A DNA stretch of 35,862 bases from contig NZ_GL945017.1 in the NCBI RefSeq assembly GCF_000218235.1, positions 2,830,510 through 2,866,371 on the forward strand, in the 5' to 3' direction. Below the pieces are notes generated by a model. It ran no database searches. It saw only the letters and a program-made list of their open reading frames with translations, and was not told the origin of the DNA. The translations under genes and the position numbers were made by a program. Source of the DNA: Hallella multisaccharivorax DSM 17128. GTDB taxonomy: Bacteria > Bacteroidota > Bacteroidia > Bacteroidales > Bacteroidaceae. Of this stretch, positions 33,826 to 35,862 are shown piece after piece (the stretch's first letter is position 1; every line of letters starts with the position of its first letter).

Positions 33826-34718
33826 TCGGGAGGCTTCACAACAGAGATCAGAAGGCATATCCAGTCCGATCTCTTTGTGGGCTGCTTGGTGTAAGCACAC
33901 AAGCCTTCTACAAGCATGGTGACACACAGATGCGGAAGCTTGCCGAGGAAGCTTTCGTGGTAGAGTATGTCAAGAAGATACGTCAGAAGAATCCTGGAAT
34001 CGGCGGAGGCAAACTATGGCGGATGTATAAGAAGTCCTTCGGTGATGAGCATGCAGTAGGTTACAACCGTTTCTATGACATTTTTGAGAAGTATGGCTTA
34101 AAAGTTCGTAAGCGCAAGCGCAGAGCCAAGACGACAGACTCAGACCATAGTCTTCCTACTTATCCAAATCTGATTAAGGCTCTGATCCCTATACACTCTA
34201 ATCAATTGTGGGTCAGTGATATAACGTATATGGTCATCTATGAGGATGCTGATACCGACGAGTATAAGTTCTGCTATCTCTCACTCGTTACAGATTACTA
34301 TACGAAGGAGATTGTCGGCTGGTGCGTCGGTGAGACCTTAGAGGCAAAGTTTACCATCGAAGCTTTGAGGATGGCCTTAAAGAGACTTGATCCGAATGAA
34401 CAATATGACCTGATACATCACTCTGACAGAGGTGTGCAGTATGCAAGTTTCGCCTATACAGACATACTGAAGGCAAAGGGTATTAAGATAAGCATGACCG
34501 AATGTGGTGATCCAAAAGACAACGCTGTAGCCGAGCGGGTCAATGGAATCATAAAGAACGAGCTGCTCATGGGCATGAAGTTCTGTAATATCGAAGAAGT
34601 GAAAGTAGCTGTGGCAACAGCCATTGACTTCTATAATAATGAGCGTCCGCACATGAGTCTTGACTGGATGACACCGGCAGAGGCTACACTGTGTTCTGGG
34701 GAACTGAAGAAAAAATAG
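33810..34718 (+). CDS. IS3 OrfB, DDE transposase
   Basis: The -1 frame relative to OrfA is open from the slippage run and reads HNRDQKAYPVRSLCGLLGVSTQAFYKHGD before the first ATG at 33930, which is typical OrfB sequence, so the protein is normally made as a frameshift fusion. An HTH_21-like region (KNPGIGGGKLWRMY) precedes the rve integrase core, with Asp in LWVSDITYMV, Asp in IHHSDRGVQY and Glu in NAVAERVNGIIKNEL 35 residues further on. The C-terminal NERPHMSLDWMTPAEA is the classic IS3 ending. The gene is intact to its stop. Confidence 0.92.
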   Translation, partial: SWHQVVGRLHNRDQKAYPVRSLCGLLGVSTQAFYKHGDTQMRKLAEEAFVVEYVKKIRQKNPGIGGGKLWRMYKKSFGDEHAVGYNRFYDIFEKYGLKVRKRKRRAKTTDSDHSLPTYPNLIKALIPIHSNQLWVSDITYMVIYEDADTDEYKFCYLSLVTDYYTKEIVGWCVGETLEAKFTIEALRMALKRLDPNEQYDLIHHSDRGVQYASFAYTDILKAKGIKISMTECGDPKDNAVAERVNGIIKNELLMGMKFCNIEEVKVAVATAIDFYNNERPHMSLDWMTPAEATLCSGELKKK

Positions 34719-34771
34719 GTTAGCTACAGAGAAAATTACATCAAAAATGATGTTGCATGAATAAAAGTTCG

Positions 34772-34779
34772 TAACTTTG
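34772..34779 (+). promoter_or_regulatory. -7 box before the candidate RNA
   Basis: TAACTTTG matches TAnnTTTG. TGTTG ends 16 bases upstream, a little closer than the usual 19-21, so the -33 element is weak. Transcription would begin near 34786. Confidence 0.45.
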
Positions 34780-34785
34780 GGGTGA

Positions 34786-34878
34786 CCCAATAAACATGTC
34801 TTGCTAATAGACAAGACCGGAACGAGGGCAGGAGGAGGGGCCCCGGCTCCCCTCTCTCTTGTTTCGTAATATTTTTTT
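34786..34878 (+). ncRNA. Candidate structured small RNA or attenuator
   Basis: No protein is encoded here. GTCTTG (34798-34803) can pair with CAAGAC (34812-34817); alternatively ACAAGA (34811-34816) can pair with TCTTGT (34857-34862), enclosing the GC-rich hairpin GAGGGG/CCCCTC (34835-34854). A run of seven T follows at 34872-34878. The two pairings exclude each other, as in attenuators and riboswitch-like leaders. A promoter box lies just upstream. I recognise no Rfam family. It is not followed by an intact gene in this window, so it is either a free small RNA or the leader of a lost gene. Confidence 0.4.
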
Positions 34879-35005
34879 GTTGCTTCAGAGATGCTGTCAA
34901 CAAAAAACGTGATTAAGATCAAATGGTGTAAACCAGATATACAAATAAGTTTCATACGGGTCAACCGATATTAAAAATAAGTCTCGAAGTAGTCAACCAA
35001 AAGCG
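34879..35005. other. Junction between the candidate RNA and the ISKra4-like fragment
   Basis: About 130 bases without a supported gene. The sequence is AT-rich and shows no inverted ends that would mark an IS boundary. Confidence 0.35.
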
Positions 35006-35290
35006 TTAAACTACAGAATCCCCAAACGATTCAACCCGGTCTTCCAGTGTGGACGTCTTGACGCTATTCTGCTTCTCGCGGTGAAGCACGCCATTGAGCA
35101 CGTCAGTCGTGTCACGATAGCTGAGCTTGCTTACCAACTGTAGATTTAGCTTACGGAAAGATGTACTACGAAGCCGCTGTTTAGGTTTTAGACCCTTTAT
35201 GGACTTTTTGTCCACTACGGCCGAGAAAACGCCAATCTCGCAATCTAACGTTTTCGCTACTTTTTCAGTTTCACCAAAATCAGGCCCCCT
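35006..35290 (-). pseudogene. ISKra4-like transposase, N-terminal fragment
   Basis: The minus-strand frame reads DFGETEKVAKTLDCEIG before its first ATG at 35215 and continues LVSKLSYRDTTDVLNGVLHRE and VKTSTLEDRVESFGD to a stop at 35006. The pattern KLSYRD...L...TLEDRVE is like the region after the N-terminus in ISKra4-family transposases; the assignment is tentative. The catalytic part is missing, so the gene is 3'-truncated. It continues the 75-residue frame at 35280-35507 after a one-base shift in the run AAAAAGGGGG. Confidence 0.5.
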
Positions 35291-35507
35291 TTTTAGCCTG
35301 CTCTTCTAACCAGGCCTGAGTAATCTCTTCACATATTCCGTTTCGAGCTTTCAGCACATGCTGCTCATAATCGTCAAATGAAGACATAAACTCATCAAGA
35401 TCGTGCGGGTTGAGGTCGTCTGGTATATCCTCTTCCACACGTCTTGTTATTTCACGGCCGTCAGGGGTCGTTATCTTGGCATAAAACCGTATTTTTGACT
35501 TTCCCAT
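35280..35507 (-). CDS. ISKra4-like N-terminal protein (first half of broken transposase)
   Basis: 75 residues: MGKSKIRFYAKITTPDGREI, then an acidic helix region (DDLNPHDLDEFMSSFDDYEQH) and EITQAWLEEQAKKGA. It has the look of the extreme N-terminus of ISKra4-type transposases. The next frame (35006-35290) overlaps its end and continues the protein in the +1 frame. Either the A5-G5 homopolymer has lost or gained a base, or this element uses frameshifting; since the downstream part is truncated too, decay is more likely. Confidence 0.5.
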   Translation of the reverse strand: MGKSKIRFYAKITTPDGREITRRVEEDIPDDLNPHDLDEFMSSFDDYEQHVLKARNGICEEITQAWLEEQAKKGA

Positions 35508-35648
35508 GTCTTTTATGACTTTATAATTTTTAGTTATAACGGAAAAAGTGGGGAATTATTGGCACAGTTTCAATATTCCGTGGATTAAATCTATAGCTTG
35601 TAGTTGATTTTCTTGTCTGTCTGTGTGATGAATGCAATGAGAAAGCAT

Positions 35649-35656
35649 TACCTTTG
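35649..35656 (+). promoter_or_regulatory. -7 box of the ISAon1-like gene
   Basis: TACCTTTG matches TAnnTTTG and ends five bases before the ATG at 35662, the same near-leaderless spacing as in the IS66 transposase at 3022. Confidence 0.5.
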
Positions 35657-35661
35657 CACTC

Positions 35662-35862
35662 ATGGGAAAGAAGACTTCTACATTCGACTATAAGACTCTG
35701 GCTAGCTTTCTGCTTCCAGATGGTATCTTGGATTTCTTTGACGTGACAGACGTCAGCGAAGAGCATACAGGTAAATATGCAGAGACCGGAGCAGAGAAGA
35801 TCAAGCTCCACATCTATCTTGATGAGCGAGATACACGCTCTGATGAGTGGCATGACCTTAAG
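35662..35862 (+). CDS. ISAon1-type transposase N-terminal protein, cut by window end
   Basis: From the ATG at 35662 the frame is open for 67 codons to the end of the window: MGKKTSTFDYKTLASFLLPD, then GILDFFDVTDVSEEH and IKLHIYLDERD. The FLLPDGILDFFDV motif is what I know from the separate N-terminal region protein of ISAon1-family elements in Bacteroidetes, normally followed by a DDE transposase gene. The promoter box directly upstream supports this start. The remainder lies outside the window. Confidence 0.7.
   Translation, partial: MGKKTSTFDYKTLASFLLPDGILDFFDVTDVSEEHTGKYAETGAEKIKLHIYLDERDTRSDEWHDLK

Larger units (their letters stand above)
33574..34718 (+). mobile_element. IS3-family element, left end missing
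   Basis: OrfA (33574-33825) and OrfB (33810-34718) of an IS3-type element. OrfA lacks the usual N-terminal helix-turn-helix and its only start is a TTG, so the left part seems lost. I could not find matching terminal inverted repeats on the two sides. It lies just upstream of PUL operator site B, on the opposite strand, and may have been truncated when inserted there or by a later deletion. Confidence 0.75.

Noticed and set aside
34377..34964. A 195-codon minus-strand frame over the IS3 end and the candidate RNA
   Set aside because: Most of it is antisense to OrfB and the rest has no protein-like pattern.

Overview
The window looks like a chromosomal segment of a Bacteroidales bacterium, most likely Prevotella or a close relative. 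The evidence is of four kinds: a SusC/SusD polysaccharide utilisation locus (PUL) with a hybrid two-component regulator, a HmuY-type haem-uptake operon, many TAnnTTTG (-7) promoter boxes in place of the E. coli -10, and IS families common in this order (IS66, IS1595, IS3, ISKra4-like, ISAon1-like). I saw no tRNA, rRNA or CRISPR array.

Layout. (1) 1-6450 is a mobile-element graveyard around one defence-type gene: a broken DDE transposase, a stub of an IS1595 right end, a C-terminal fragment of an unknown protein, an IS66 element killed by one in-frame amber codon, an AbiH-family gene whose last codons and stop come from an IS1595 end, and two tandem IS1595 copies (the first apparently intact, the second with two +1 frameshifts). 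(2) 6551-8525 is a single secreted GH13 alpha-amylase-family enzyme with its own promoter. (3) 8526-9081 is a non-coding stretch rich in palindromes. (4) 9082-15304 is a six-gene operon: LRR lipoprotein, calycin-like secreted protein, small lipoprotein, TonB-dependent haem-type receptor, HmuY-like lipoprotein and an eight-pass membrane protein. (5) 15350-33545, all on the minus strand, is a PUL: hybrid two-component system (HTCS), surface glycan-binding protein candidate, SusD, SusC, GH43, GH3, a GH43-aldose-1-epimerase fusion and an unassigned two-domain secreted protein. (6) 33574-35862 is a second IS-rich segment: a 5'-truncated IS3 element, a candidate structured RNA, an ISKra4-like fragment and the start of an ISAon1-like element running off the window.

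How the parts work together. The PUL appears to have two HTCS-controlled transcription units. Each has two 15-bp direct repeats (rc TTGGYTGRATATTTC) with a 21-bp period, placed 23 nt upstream of a TAnnTTTG box. One unit would express GH3-GH43-SusC-SusD-glycan-binding protein. The other would express the unassigned 667-aa protein and the GH43-epimerase fusion. Two GH43 enzymes of arabinanase/arabinofuranosidase appearance, a GH3 and a mutarotase domain suggest an arabinose-containing plant glycan. The HTCS has its own promoter beyond a strong terminator. The six-gene operon probably captures haem or a related ligand: HmuY-like lipoprotein hands it to the receptor, with extra surface lipoproteins and an inner-membrane protein of unknown role.

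Limits. Family names come from motifs recognised by eye. No searches were run, and enzyme substrates, TonB ligand and the RNA candidate remain inference.
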